Origin: Chryseobacterium sp. C-71
Lineage (GTDB): Bacteria > Bacteroidota > Bacteroidia > Flavobacteriales > Weeksellaceae
NCBI RefSeq assembly: GCF_020911865.1
Contig: NZ_CP087131.1
Location: forward strand, 3,348,001-3,412,000
DNA length: 64,000 nucleotides
Reading direction: 5' to 3'
Positions 1 to 9,600 of this stretch are shown piece after piece. Below the pieces are notes generated by a model. That model was not told the DNA's origin. It did not search any database and was given only the letters and a program-made list of their open reading frames with translations. Positions within the stretch are counted from its first letter, which is position 1; each line of letters begins with the position of its first letter. A program made the translations under genes and the position numbers.

Positions 1-953
1 GTAGTAAAGTAAATGTCATCTTGATAGCCTGCTCCATCATAATCTTGATTAATATCTAAATACAGATATTTACACTTTCCATCCTGCGTATACCCAACAT
101 ATGTTTCAATATATCTTTTAGTTATTATTCCGTAATTATTTCTTTTGATAGTCCATTTATCCGAGGTTACTCGTACTATTTTTGGCTCAATATTATATCC
201 TTTTGATTTAATAAAATTAATAATTTTAGCTTCCAAGCCTTTTTCATTCATTTTTGCAGCGGGCATACAAAAAACAGGGTCATTTTTATCAAACTTTAGA
301 TCTTTAATTACCATATCTATTTCTCCCACTGAAATTGGTTTGAAATCTATATTATTCGCAATAGAATTTGTTATATAAGGAATATAAACTAATTTTAGTT
401 TATGTCCTCCAGGTGTCAACAAATTAGATTTTGATTTTAATGTTTTAAAAAGTCTTTCACCGAAATTTTCACTGTTATTATCACCACTATATAGAGTAGC
501 TTTTAGAGACAAAGATGTTTTAATTTCAGATTTAGAATCATCATCAATTGCAATCCCTTTTCCATCTAAATATAAATATAATTTGTATCCGGAATCCCAT
601 ATTCTGGAATCAGTACCAGCATTAATATCTTTTGCTTTTACGCCATTTTCCGTCATCTGCAAGAACATACTATTCATCATGGATTGAGAAAAGAAACCTT
701 TAATGTATAGTTTGTCTCCGAATGTGTAGGATGTAATGAATTTTGAATCAGTATCTGATTTTTCGATTTCAGAATTCGAGAATACAACTTTCCCTGCATA
801 TTTATTGTGAAGATTTGCATAATCTCCTTCAAGTTTTTCTCCTTCAAATAATTTTAATTTTGATTTTTGTTTTTCAATTTCTTTTACATCCTGTGCATTA
901 CAGACTGAAACAAATAGTCCAAAAGTTAAAAATAATACCTTTGTAAATTTCAT
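1..953 (-). CDS. Secreted protein of unknown function (C-terminus cut by window edge)
   Basis: An open reading frame begins at the ATG whose complement is at 951-953 and stays open to the left edge of the window, so at least 317 residues are present and the stop lies outside. The N-terminus (MKFTKVLFLTFGLFVSVCNA, then Q) is a standard Sec signal peptide ending before Gln, as is common for flavobacterial exported proteins. The rest is Lys/Asp/Ser-rich, with short beta-type stretches and no catalytic motif I recognise. It is transcribed away from the tRNA-Ser gene. Short open frames on the plus strand here (145-378, 743-946) are antisense shadows. Function unknown; that it is a real gene is fairly sure from the signal peptide and the long open frame. 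Confidence 0.8.
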   Translation of the reverse strand, partial: MKFTKVLFLTFGLFVSVCNAQDVKEIEKQKSKLKLFEGEKLEGDYANLHNKYAGKVVFSNSEIEKSDTDSKFITSYTFGDKLYIKGFFSQSMMNSMFLQMTENGVKAKDINAGTDSRIWDSGYKLYLYLDGKGIAIDDDSKSEIKTSLSLKATLYSGDNNSENFGERLFKTLKSKSNLLTPGGHKLKLVYIPYITNSIANNIDFKPISVGEIDMVIKDLKFDKNDPVFCMPAAKMNEKGLEAKIINFIKSKGYNIEPKIVRVTSDKWTIKRNNYGIITKRYIETYVGYTQDGKCKYLYLDINQDYDGAGYQDDIYFT

Positions 954-1230
954 AATTTAAAATAATTTTATTGGTTGTTATTAATTTGTTTAGTTATTCA
1001 TACAGCTTTGCAGCATTTCTGCCAACATCTAAATTTACGCATTAAGCCAATATAAAATATGTATTATTGCGCTTATCTTGTGTGGATTTTATATAATGAT
1101 TTGTAAATTAGTTCATTAATTTTATTTATATGTGGATAAACGCAACAATGATAAATGAAAAACTGATAGAGCAATTTATATATTCCGACATAAGTCATGC
1201 AGACGGGAAAAGACTAGAATTTTTAAAAAT
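954..1230. other. Gene-free AT-rich stretch between secreted protein and tRNA-Ser
   Basis: This stretch must hold the promoter of the leftward secreted-protein gene, but I see no convincing TAnnTTTG box on that strand. Nothing else is recognisable. A plus-strand open frame starting at 1130 runs straight through the tRNA and is not credible. Confidence 0.5.
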
Positions 1231-1258
1231 AAAAAAAGCGTTGAAAATCAACGCTTTT
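1231..1258 (-). terminator. Rho-independent terminator of tRNA-Ser
   Basis: Stem GCGTTGA / TCAACGC (1238-1244 with 1248-1254), extended by A/T pairs, loop of three A. On the minus strand it is followed by a run of seven T (1231-1237), directly downstream of the tRNA 3' end. Confidence 0.85.
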
Positions 1259-1259
1259 G

Positions 1260-1346
1260 CAGAGAGGAAGGGATTCGAACCCTCGATACAGTTACCCGCA
1301 TACTACCTTTCCAGGGTAGCTCCTTCAACCACTCGGACACCTCTCT
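1260..1346 (-). tRNA. tRNA-Ser (anticodon GGA)
   Basis: Read on the minus strand, the 7-bp acceptor stem AGAGAGG/CCTCTCT closes an 87-nt molecule with a G discriminator base, as expected for serine. The anticodon arm is CTACC-CTGGAAA-GGTAG, giving anticodon GGA. A long variable arm and the T-arm loop GGTTCGAATCC are present. CCA is not encoded. It is followed at once by its own terminator. Confidence 0.96.
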
Positions 1347-1406
1347 ATGTTTTGAAGACTGCAAAAATAGGCTATTTTATTGAATTAACAAATTCTTAAT
1401 TTAAAA

Positions 1407-2423
1407 TTACCCGCTTATTTCTCCGCAAAGATTCCACGAGAAATTATCAGCAAAACTTCCGCTGTAATTAGGGTTGTCAATCAAATGCATTGCTTTGGTA
1501 ATCGCAGCTTCAGCAGTCATATCTCTTCCGCTGATGGCTCCGATTCTTGAGAAAATATTACTATTTTCATATTTTCCAAAAGAAATTCCGCCTGAAATAC
1601 ACTGACTTACCACTACGATTTCAGTTCCGTTATTTCTGATTTGCTGTAAAGTTTCCAAAGTTTTTTCACTGCTAAAAATTGTTCCAGAACCGAAAACCTG
1701 CAAAATCAAAACTTTCATTTTTGGAATTTCTTTAAAATGATTAAGTTTCATTCCCGGAAAAATTCGCCAAAACAAAACATCTTCAGAAATATGTTCGTCT
1801 ACATGAAACTCGATTCTCCCATCACAACGGAAAAGATTATCCTTTTTAATTTTTAAATGAACTCCGGATTGCCCCAAAATCGGGTAGTTCGGACTTGCGT
1901 AAGCATCAAAATACTCTGCAGAATATTTCAAAGTACGGTTTCCTCTCAATAATTTATACTCAAAGTAAATCGCAACCTCCTGAATCACCGCATCATTAAA
2001 TTCATACAGACTTGCATAATATAAGCTTGTCAAAAGATTTTCTTTCGCATCCGTTCTTAAATCACCGATTGGAAGCTGTGAACCTGTTAAAATAACTGGT
2101 TTTGTCAAACCTTTCAACATAAAACTCAATGCAGAAGCGGTGTAAGACATGGTATCTGTTCCATGAAGAATTAAAAATCCGTCGTATTTTTTATAATTAT
2201 CGAATACCAAATTAGCAATCATTCTCCATTCTTCAGGTCCCATATCGGATGAGTCGAGCGGCTGTGCGAAAGGATGAACGAAAACTTCACATTCCATTAG
2301 CTTCATTTCTGGCATTTTTTCAAAAATATTTCCGAAATCAAAGGCACGGAGACTTCCGGTTTCGTAATCTTTTTCCATACCAATCGTTCCACCGGTATAA
2401 ATAAGCAGGACTTTTCTTTTCAT
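1407..2423 (-). CDS. ansA: L-asparaginase, type I (cytoplasmic)
   Basis: Hydrolyses L-asparagine to aspartate and ammonia. The 338-residue protein has the two threonine motifs of the asparaginase/glutaminase family: YTGGTIGM at residues 9-16 (nucleophile Thr13) and HGTDTMSYTA near residue 88, with the SSD substrate loop (LDSSDMGPEEW) near residue 57. There is no signal peptide, which fits a cytoplasmic type I enzyme. Its start is divergent from trmH, 81 bp away. Length and motif spacing are those of AnsA; no anomaly seen. Confidence 0.95.
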   Translation of the reverse strand: MKRKVLLIYTGGTIGMEKDYETGSLRAFDFGNIFEKMPEMKLMECEVFVHPFAQPLDSSDMGPEEWRMIANLVFDNYKKYDGFLILHGTDTMSYTASALSFMLKGLTKPVILTGSQLPIGDLRTDAKENLLTSLYYASLYEFNDAVIQEVAIYFEYKLLRGNRTLKYSAEYFDAYASPNYPILGQSGVHLKIKKDNLFRCDGRIEFHVDEHISEDVLFWRIFPGMKLNHFKEIPKMKVLILQVFGSGTIFSSEKTLETLQQIRNNGTEIVVVSQCISGGISFGKYENSNIFSRIGAISGRDMTAEAAITKAMHLIDNPNYSGSFADNFSWNLCGEISG

Positions 2424-2504
2424 GTGAACTTTTCTTAAAAGATTTAAATCATTTTCAGATTCAGAATTTCAAAATTACGTTAATTTGCAAAGATTTGAAA
2501 GAAG

Positions 2505-3179
2505 ATGAAAGATTTAGAGCAAACTTACGAGTATTTACAGCAGTTTTTGACGGAAGAAAGATTAAGAAAAATTGAGCATTTTGCCCCTGAAAGTTCAGAT
2601 TTTATCCTTCCGGTGATTGAAGATATTTATCAGTTCAGAAATGCAGCGGCAATTGTGCGTTCCGTTGAAGCTTGTGGTTTTCATAAAGTTGTTGCTTTAC
2701 AGGAAGAACATAGTTTTGAGCCCAATTTAAGAGTGACAAAAGGCGCAGATACTTGGGTTGAAGTAGAAAGACTTCCTCGGAATATGGAATCTTTTCAAAA
2801 TATCAAAGACAGAGGTTATAAAATGGTGGCAGTTTCGCTCGAAAAAAATGCGAAATTTTTACCAGATTACGAAATTACAGGACCTATTGCTCTTGTTTTT
2901 GGAACTGAAATGGAAGGTGTTTCTCAAGAAATTTTAGATTTTGCTGATGAAACTTTGGCGATTCCGATGTATGGTTTTACGAGAAGTTTTAATGTTTCTG
3001 TTGCGGCTTCCATTTGTATGTATGAATTAAAACAAAAACTGATAAAATCTAATATTGATTATAAATTAAATGAAGAAAAGCTAATGAGAATGAAAATTCG
3101 CTGGACTGTAAATTCTATAAAAAGCGGTGAGCAGATTTTAGCTAAATATTTAAGAGAAAATAATATTAGTTTAAGCTGA
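2505..3179 (+). CDS. trmH: TrmH-family (SpoU) tRNA/rRNA 2'-O-ribose methyltransferase
   Basis: A SPOUT-fold SAM-dependent 2'-O-methyltransferase of 224 residues. Motif 1 (Asn46, Arg52 in RNAAAIVRSVEACGF), motif 2 (LVFGTEMEGVS, about 130-140) and motif 3 (SFNVSVAAS, 161-169) are all intact. The C-terminal helical extension after residue 180 matches TrmH, which makes Gm18 in tRNAs, rather than the longer RlmB. The exact target is inferred. The stop codon overlaps the start of the following lipoprotein gene by one base, so the two are probably co-transcribed. Confidence 0.88.
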   Translation: MKDLEQTYEYLQQFLTEERLRKIEHFAPESSDFILPVIEDIYQFRNAAAIVRSVEACGFHKVVALQEEHSFEPNLRVTKGADTWVEVERLPRNMESFQNIKDRGYKMVAVSLEKNAKFLPDYEITGPIALVFGTEMEGVSQEILDFADETLAIPMYGFTRSFNVSVAASICMYELKQKLIKSNIDYKLNEEKLMRMKIRWTVNSIKSGEQILAKYLRENNISLS

Positions 3180-3838
3180 TGAAAAACATCTTTTTCTTGA
3201 TTGTTTTACTTTTGATTTTTTCTTGTAAAAAAGAGAATAAATCAAAATTTGTTGCTCCTAAAATGCCACAAGATTCTTCAGTAATTTCAAAGGAGAAAGA
3301 AGTTAAACTGACTGACGAAGAAATTTTAAAGATTCAGGAAGAAGAAGAGAAAGAAAGATCGCAAATTGTAAGAAAATATACACTTTCAAAAAAAGGAAAC
3401 GGTTTTGAATACAAGGTTTTTTGCGAAGAAGAGAAAAGTGGGATGATCAATTTCACAAAAGTAAACGTTTTGAAATCCGGCAAGTTGTTTCAACAATTAA
3501 AAATCGATAAAGATTCTACAATTGTATTTCATGACTACGAAGTCGATTTTTCTTCTGACGAAGACTGGAATTTTGATGGCTATAATGATTTTAAACTGAT
3601 CAAGTGGGTGGGAATGGTTGATCAATCGTATTATTTATGGCTTTATGATAAAAAGTCAGGAAAGTATAAATTTTCACCTTCTTTTGGTGAAATTATAAAT
3701 CCTGTTGCTCATAAAAAGAGTAAAGAAATTACATCAAGTTATCATGCCGGTCCTTCAACCTATTATTATTCACCTTATCAATTCAAAAAAGGAAAATATA
3801 TCCAAACACACTCTGAAGTAGAGGGTGAGGGTGATTAA
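3179..3838 (+). CDS. Putative lipoprotein of unknown function
   Basis: The 219-residue protein starts with a lipoprotein signal: hydrophobic residues 4-14 and lipobox IFSC with Cys16 followed by KKEN. A charged Glu/Lys linker follows, then a mixed domain with DEDWNFDGYNDFKL near residues 125-140, an acidic pattern seen in XAC2610-type and VCBS-like secreted proteins. I cannot assign a family firmly. It overlaps the trmH stop by one base, so it is translationally coupled to it. Probably anchored to the inner face of the outer membrane or surface-exposed. Confidence 0.75.
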   Translation: MKNIFFLIVLLLIFSCKKENKSKFVAPKMPQDSSVISKEKEVKLTDEEILKIQEEEEKERSQIVRKYTLSKKGNGFEYKVFCEEEKSGMINFTKVNVLKSGKLFQQLKIDKDSTIVFHDYEVDFSSDEDWNFDGYNDFKLIKWVGMVDQSYYLWLYDKKSGKYKFSPSFGEIINPVAHKKSKEITSSYHAGPSTYYYSPYQFKKGKYIQTHSEVEGEGD

Positions 3839-3900
3839 AAAAAGATTGACTAAATAATAAATTCAGCTTTTTAAAGTTATAATTAAAATTTTAAATCATC

Positions 3901-4437
3901 ATGGTGAGATTATTGCCTGTTTTGTTTTTGTTTTTATCAGCCTGTTTGTTTTCGCAACTGAAATTTGATACACTATCTCAAAGAAAATTGAAAACAACAG
4001 TTACTCCAGCAATATTAGTTGGCTATCATTATGCAGGTGATGCAAAAGATAATACGGAAACTTTTAGGGCATCACAAATGCATATCATCGAAGTTGTTCT
4101 TGCTAAAATCATTAGTTATGGTGGAAATCACGGCGCCGCAAAAGTGTATTATGCAGGAAGTGATTTCATTATCAATAACCGTCATGGATTTTTTATGGCA
4201 CCAAAAGTAGGAGTAAGTTCCAATGCTGGAATGTCTTTGGGTGCAGAAGTGCAATTTCAGACCAATTTTGAAAAAGTAATTCCACGAATAATGCCTTATT
4301 TTGGATTTGGCGGCGGTGGTGGAAAACTCACTGTTGGATATAATTTTAGACTGTTGAAAGTCGAAAATTTTCCAATCAATACTCTTCAAATTGGAATAAC
4401 CTGGCCAATAAAAAGATTTAAAGAAAAATCTATTTAA
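3901..4437 (+). CDS. Exported protein of unknown function
   Basis: 178 residues with an N-terminal hydrophobic stretch (VRLLPVLFLFLSACLFSQ). Both a signal peptidase I site (FSQ/L) and a lipobox-like LSAC are possible. The mature part has alternating hydrophobic strands and a Gly-rich run (FGFGGGGGKL) near residue 140, which could be a small outer-membrane beta-barrel or periplasmic beta-protein. Its last 8 bp overlap the 3' end of the convergent rsmE gene, and no terminator lies between them. Function unknown. Confidence 0.7.
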   Translation: MVRLLPVLFLFLSACLFSQLKFDTLSQRKLKTTVTPAILVGYHYAGDAKDNTETFRASQMHIIEVVLAKIISYGGNHGAAKVYYAGSDFIINNRHGFFMAPKVGVSSNAGMSLGAEVQFQTNFEKVIPRIMPYFGFGGGGGKLTVGYNFRLLKVENFPINTLQIGITWPIKRFKEKSI

Positions 4438-5128
4438 TCATCTTGTTATAATTCCAGGCTGCAACAAAAACTCCCGCGGTTTCTGTTCTTAAGCGCTGAT
4501 TTCCAAGAGAAACTGCTTTAATTCCTTTCTCTGCTAAAAACAAAATTTCTTTATCTGAAAAATCTCCTTCCGGACCAATCAGAAAAGTGTAGTTTTCTAA
4601 TTTTGGAATTTGATTTAAATTTATTCTTTCTAAATTTTCATTGCAATGCGCAACAAAAGTGGTTTCATGATCAACCGTTTTAAGAAAGTCCTGAATTTTA
4701 ATTAAATCATTGATAACAGGAAAATGAAATCTAAGACTTTGCTTTGAGGCTGAAATTGCCTGTTTTCTTAATTTATCAATATTCAGGTTTTTACGTTCTG
4801 TTTTTTCGGTTTGAAGAATCGTAATTTCAGAAATTCCCATTTCAACAGCTTTTTCAACAAAAAACTCAATTCTGTCAATATTTTTTGTTGGAGCAATCGC
4901 AATATGAAGTTTCGGACTGAAATCTGGAGTTTCCGTTTTAATTTCTAAAACCTCAATTCCTGCTTTTTTACCTTCAATAATCAATGTTCCGAAAGCAAGA
5001 TTTCCTTTTCCATCAGTTACATGAATTTCTTCACCGTTTTTCATGCGGAGAACTTTCACGATGTGTTGCTGCTCTTCGTCGTTAATGATTGATTTTCCGT
5101 TATTGATTTCTCCAAAAAAAAGTTTCAT
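4430..5128 (-). CDS. rsmE: 16S rRNA (uracil-1498-N3) methyltransferase RsmE
   Basis: Methylates U1498 of 16S rRNA in the decoding centre. The 232-residue protein shows the family order: an N-terminal PUA-like RNA-binding part (HIVKVLRMKNGEEIHVTDGKG, with HVLR-type motif near 22-30) and a C-terminal SPOUT knot with LIGPEGDFSDKE near 183 and SLGNQRLRTETA near 206. All are intact. It converges with the exported-protein gene, overlapping by 8 bp, and lies upstream (on its strand) of nothing co-oriented within 40 bp. Confidence 0.95.
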   Translation of the reverse strand: MKLFFGEINNGKSIINDEEQQHIVKVLRMKNGEEIHVTDGKGNLAFGTLIIEGKKAGIEVLEIKTETPDFSPKLHIAIAPTKNIDRIEFFVEKAVEMGISEITILQTEKTERKNLNIDKLRKQAISASKQSLRFHFPVINDLIKIQDFLKTVDHETTFVAHCNENLERINLNQIPKLENYTFLIGPEGDFSDKEILFLAEKGIKAVSLGNQRLRTETAGVFVAAWNYNKMIK

Positions 5129-5168
5129 TTTTATACTTTAAAAAGAAAATTAGACAATTATGTGATTT

Positions 5169-5579
5169 TTAAAACGTAATTTCATTATCGCTCAAAAAAG
5201 CCACTCCGGTTTTTATCGTCGTATAAATATCGCCTTCACAATCTCTGTACGAACAAGTGTAAATTTCTTCAATCCACTTATTATTCATAAAAATCAAATT
5301 CAGATATTCGTTTTTTCTTAAATTATTTTTGATCGATAAATAATCTCCTTCTTTGGGTTCGTAAGCAAAACTAAACACATTTTCTGAATTGATTTTCTCA
5401 ATAATCTCATCCTTTACATTTTGAACATATCCTATTTCTGAACTCGCCATCAAATAATCGTCGTCTTCAGATTTTTCTGTCACTTCATTTTTTCCAGTAA
5501 TGGTTTCCAAAACCCAATAATATTTTGAGTTTTTTTTAGATTGCGTTCCCAGTACTTTTTCTTCTAATAATACTTTCAT
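5169..5579 (-). CDS. Hypothetical small acidic protein
   Basis: 136 residues, no signal peptide or membrane segment. It contains Lys/Glu-rich beta-type segments and two cysteines (CSYRDCEGD near residue 109). I recognise no family. It sits between rsmE and tsaD on the same strand with gaps of 40 and 75 bp, so it may be part of a tsaD-initiated transcript. Real-gene confidence comes from codon use matching the neighbours and from its tight placement. Confidence 0.65.
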   Translation of the reverse strand: MKVLLEEKVLGTQSKKNSKYYWVLETITGKNEVTEKSEDDDYLMASSEIGYVQNVKDEIIEKINSENVFSFAYEPKEGDYLSIKNNLRKNEYLNLIFMNNKWIEEIYTCSYRDCEGDIYTTIKTGVAFLSDNEITF

Positions 5580-5654
5580 CTGTAGATGTTTATTTAAGTC
5601 GTTATTTTTTAGGAGATTTTCTATCCTTTTAGAGTTGGGGAAAGAAAATATCTT

Positions 5655-6671
5655 TTATAAATCATATTTTGATGTTGCTGTAGTTCTCAGATCTGTAAAT
5701 TCCCCTCTTTCAAATTTCAGTTGGGCTACCATTGCAATCATTGCGGCATTATCCGTTGTATATTCAAATTTCGGAATGTAAATGTTCCAGCCTAATTTTT
5801 TGTGATTGTCCTGCATCACTTGTCTTAAAGCGGAATTGGCAGAAACTCCACCCGCAATCGCAACTTCTTTTATATCTAAATCTTTCGCAGCTTTTTCCAG
5901 TTTATTCATTAAAATTTCAATGATGCACTTTTGTACAGAAGCACAAAGATCATTCATATTTTCTTTAATGAAATCAGGATTTTTCTTTACTTCTTTTTGA
6001 ATAAAATAAAGAACTGAAGTTTTAATTCCGCTGAAAGAATAATCGTAATTTTCTAATCTTGGTTTATTGAATTTAAATGCATCAGGATTTCCTTCTTTTG
6101 CCAAACGGTCGATAATCGGTCCCGCCGGATAATCCAAATCTAAAATTTTGCCGATTTTATCGAATGCTTCACCGGCCGCATCATCGATGGTTTTTCCGAT
6201 AATTTCCATGTCAAAATAATCTTTCACCAGGACAATCATGGTATGTCCGCCGCTTACCGTAAGACACAAAAAAGGGAATTTAGGCGGCACAGGATTTGCA
6301 TCGTCGATGAAGTGCGCCAAAATATGCGCCTGAAGGTGATTTACTTCAATCAAAGGAACATCTAAACTCATAGCCAGAGACTTAGCAAAAGAGGTTCCTA
6401 CGAGGAGAGAACCCAAAAGTCCTGGGCCACGGGTAAAGCCTATGGCAGAGATTGCATTTTGTTGTATATTTGCTTTGGTAAAGGATTTTTCTACTACGGG
6501 AATAATATTCTGCTGATGAGCTCGTGACGCAAGCTCAGGAACCACGCCTCCATATTCTTTATGGATTTCCTGGTTTGCGGCAATATTTGAAAGAATAGAA
6601 TTTCCTTTGATAATGGCTGCTGAAGTATCGTCACAAGACGATTCGATACCTAAAATTATAGAGTCACTCAT
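5655..6671 (-). CDS. tsaD: tRNA N6-adenosine threonylcarbamoyltransferase TsaD
   Basis: Transfers the threonylcarbamoyl group to A37 of ANN-decoding tRNAs, working with TsaB/TsaE. The 338-residue protein shows ILGIESSCDDTSAA at the N-terminus, the metal-binding NHLQAHILAH (about 109-118), SGGHTMIVL, the DYSFSGIKTSVL segment and the distal TTDNAAMIA metal aspartate near residue 309. Length and motifs are complete. Its ATG is only 4 bp from the most likely tamB start on the opposite strand, so each gene's promoter must lie inside the other's 5' coding region. Confidence 0.97.
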   Translation of the reverse strand: MSDSIILGIESSCDDTSAAIIKGNSILSNIAANQEIHKEYGGVVPELASRAHQQNIIPVVEKSFTKANIQQNAISAIGFTRGPGLLGSLLVGTSFAKSLAMSLDVPLIEVNHLQAHILAHFIDDANPVPPKFPFLCLTVSGGHTMIVLVKDYFDMEIIGKTIDDAAGEAFDKIGKILDLDYPAGPIIDRLAKEGNPDAFKFNKPRLENYDYSFSGIKTSVLYFIQKEVKKNPDFIKENMNDLCASVQKCIIEILMNKLEKAAKDLDIKEVAIAGGVSANSALRQVMQDNHKKLGWNIYIPKFEYTTDNAAMIAMVAQLKFERGEFTDLRTTATSKYDL

Positions 6672-6675
6672 AGTA

Positions 6676-9600
6676 ATGGCAAAGTTAGAGAATAATAACG
6701 AAAATGAGCATAAAAAATCGGTAGCTGAAAACTTAGGTGATCAGGTGCAGAAGACGGTTGATAATGTTCAGGAGACTGTGAAAGAGGCTTCTGAGCTTGC
6801 TTCTGATGCCATTCATCATCCGATAGATACCGCTCAGGAATTCGGAAAACAGGCTGCAAAAGATGTTGTCAGTTACTCTTGGTGGGCAAAACTTTTACTG
6901 ATTCTTTTTTGGACAGTTCTTGGTATTGTAGCTTTTGTTTTTATTGCGATTAATCTTCCGGTAACTAAAAGATGGGCTGCAGATCAGGCTTTGCAGATTG
7001 TCAACAGAGATTTCAAAGCAAAAATGTCTACCGAAAGTGTAGAAGTAGATTTCTTTGGAGACGTTACGATCAAAGGTTTAAGAATTAAGGATTATAAAGA
7101 TTTAGACTTCATTAAGGCAAGAGAGTTCAAAGCCAATTCAGATTGGTTTTCTTTGGCTACGAATGTTGGCAAAAACAATTCATTAAGTTTTAACGGCTTA
7201 CGCCTTATCGATGCGGATATAAAAGTGATTACCTATAAAGGTGACAGTATTTCAAACTTCATCCGTTTTACTCAATTATTTGACAGTGGGAAGAAAAAAG
7301 ATCCGACGAAACCGCCGTTTCAGCTAAATTCAAGATTGGAGATTTTAAATTCAAAAGTTTCTATCGTTAATCAGAATTCGCCCGGTGAGCCCGGAAAATG
7401 GCTTACAGCAACCAATGTCAATCTGATAGCTCCAAAATTGAAAGTTAACGGTGTGAATATTAATGCGACCATCAATAATTTTACATTCACGACTAAAAGA
7501 TGGGGAAAAGCGCATTTTGTAGATACTTTTTCTACTGATTTCTCCATGACTGAAGATTATCTTTTTCTGAAAGATTTAACCTTAAATACCGATCATTCAC
7601 TTCTTCAGGGTGATATTAAATTTAATTTAAATAAAGGTTCGTGGGCAGATTTTACCAATAAGGTGAAATGGGATATGAATCTTAAGCTGGGAAGTCAGTT
7701 GAGCGGTTATGATATCTCTTATTTTGTCACCAATTGGGATAATTTTGTTCCGTTCAATATCAGCGGAAAAATGACAGGTCCGTTAAATCAATTTAGGTTA
7801 GATAATTTCCTGATTAGAAATCCTTCGGTAAATATTGCCACGCAAAAAATGAACATTACCAATCTGTTGAAAGGTAATTTCTTAATTGAAACCAATAATC
7901 TTTCCGCAGATTTCACCTACAAAGATCTGAAAGCGATGATGCCGAATTTCATTTCAATCAAAATGAAAAACTTCGCAGATGATTTCGGAAAATTAAAATA
8001 CAACGGAGACGTAAAAGTTACTCCAAAACAAGTTTATGTATCTTCAGGAAACCTGATGACGGGAATCGGACAGGCAAAAATTACCAATTTTTCACTGACA
8101 GATTTCAGCACGACGATGCCTAAATATAAAGGCTATGCAGAAGTACGAGATTTAAATACCTCGGTGATTACCAAAAGTAAAACAGTGGGTCTTATTTCAG
8201 GAAAATTCAATATTGACGGGCAAAGTTTTGATGTCAATACGATGAAAATCAGAACAAAATCTCAGATTTCGAGCATTGAGATCATGAACAAAGAAATCAA
8301 TAATCTGAATCTGGACGGTCTGCTTGATCATAGAAAATACAATGGTTTAATTACCGTAAATGATGAACAGGCAAAAGCTACCGTAAAAGGTTTGATTGAT
8401 TTCAGCACAAAAAGAATTTCCGCAAATGTTGATGCCAATGTTACGCATCTGAATATGAATTATTTCACCGATAAACCGGGAAGTCAGATTATAAGCGGTC
8501 AAGTCAATGGGAAAATGTCGATGACGAATCTGAACGATTTAAATCTTGATGTTGAAGCCAATAATATCAATTTTGCAACGGCAGCTCAACGCTATCAGAT
8601 TCCGAATGCTAAAGTGAAAACTTTCATTGAAAGCGGAAATCGGGTGATCGATGTCAATGCTCCGGGCGCAGTGGATGGTAAAATTTCAGGACGATATAAT
8701 CTTGCTGATTTAGCTGGAATGGTAGAAAACGGCTTAGGTAAAATTTTAGTCGGTCCGCCACCAAGAAAACTGTACCGCGGACAGAATTTTATGATGAACT
8801 TCGATGTTCAGCAAGGTTTGGTGAGCTATTTTATGCCAGATTTAAAACTTCCTCAAGGCGCAACGGTGGAAGGCGAGTATGATGGGAATTCAAATAATTT
8901 AATTCTAAATCTTGATGCCGCTTCTCTGAAATATGTGATGACCAAAAAAGAGGAAATCACCGATGCGGACATGGCTTTGGCAGATGCAAACCCAGCTTAT
9001 ACGGTCAATCCAAGAGAGGTGATTACCAGAGACAGTGCCTTAGTCGATAGTGTCATCGTGAGAATCAATACTGCAAATCTTGACCAGCAGTTATATGCAA
9101 AAATTAAAAGGGTAGAATACAATAAAAATATCCTCAAAGATATCCTTCTTACAGGGAAAAACGAAAATAACTCGACGCTCAGAATCGCAACCAGCTTCCA
9201 ACATGGAAGTCCGGAAGATGAGTTGGATGATAATCTGAAGAATTATGCAATTAATTTTAATCAGTCAACAAATCCGGCGGGAGATTATATCTTCAGATTT
9301 GAGCCGACTGAAGTTAATTTCAATAATGTAAAATGGTCGATTGATACGAGTCCTGAGCTTGATCATTACATTAGTTATCGTAAGAAAACACAAGATTTTG
9401 AAGTCAGAAATCTTAAGATTTATTCAGATAACAGTTCTTTATTGATTAATGAATCGATATTTAAATCTGCGAAAGATTTCTATGTGGATGCTGAAGTTCA
9501 GGATTTTGCGATAGAAAAGCTTTTGGAGATGCAGGCAGGCGGAAACCCGATGGATATTAAAGGTTTGGCCAACGGAAGTGTGAAAATCAAAATGGATAAA

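Noticed and set aside
1130..1399. 89-codon plus-strand open frame covering the tRNA-Ser gene
   Set aside because: It runs antisense through a complete tRNA and its terminator. The protein has no domain or sensible composition.
6607..6675. Upstream start for tamB adding 23 residues
   Set aside because: It lies within tsaD coding sequence, and the added residues are polar and unlike a TamB start. 6676 leaves a minimal intergenic gap.
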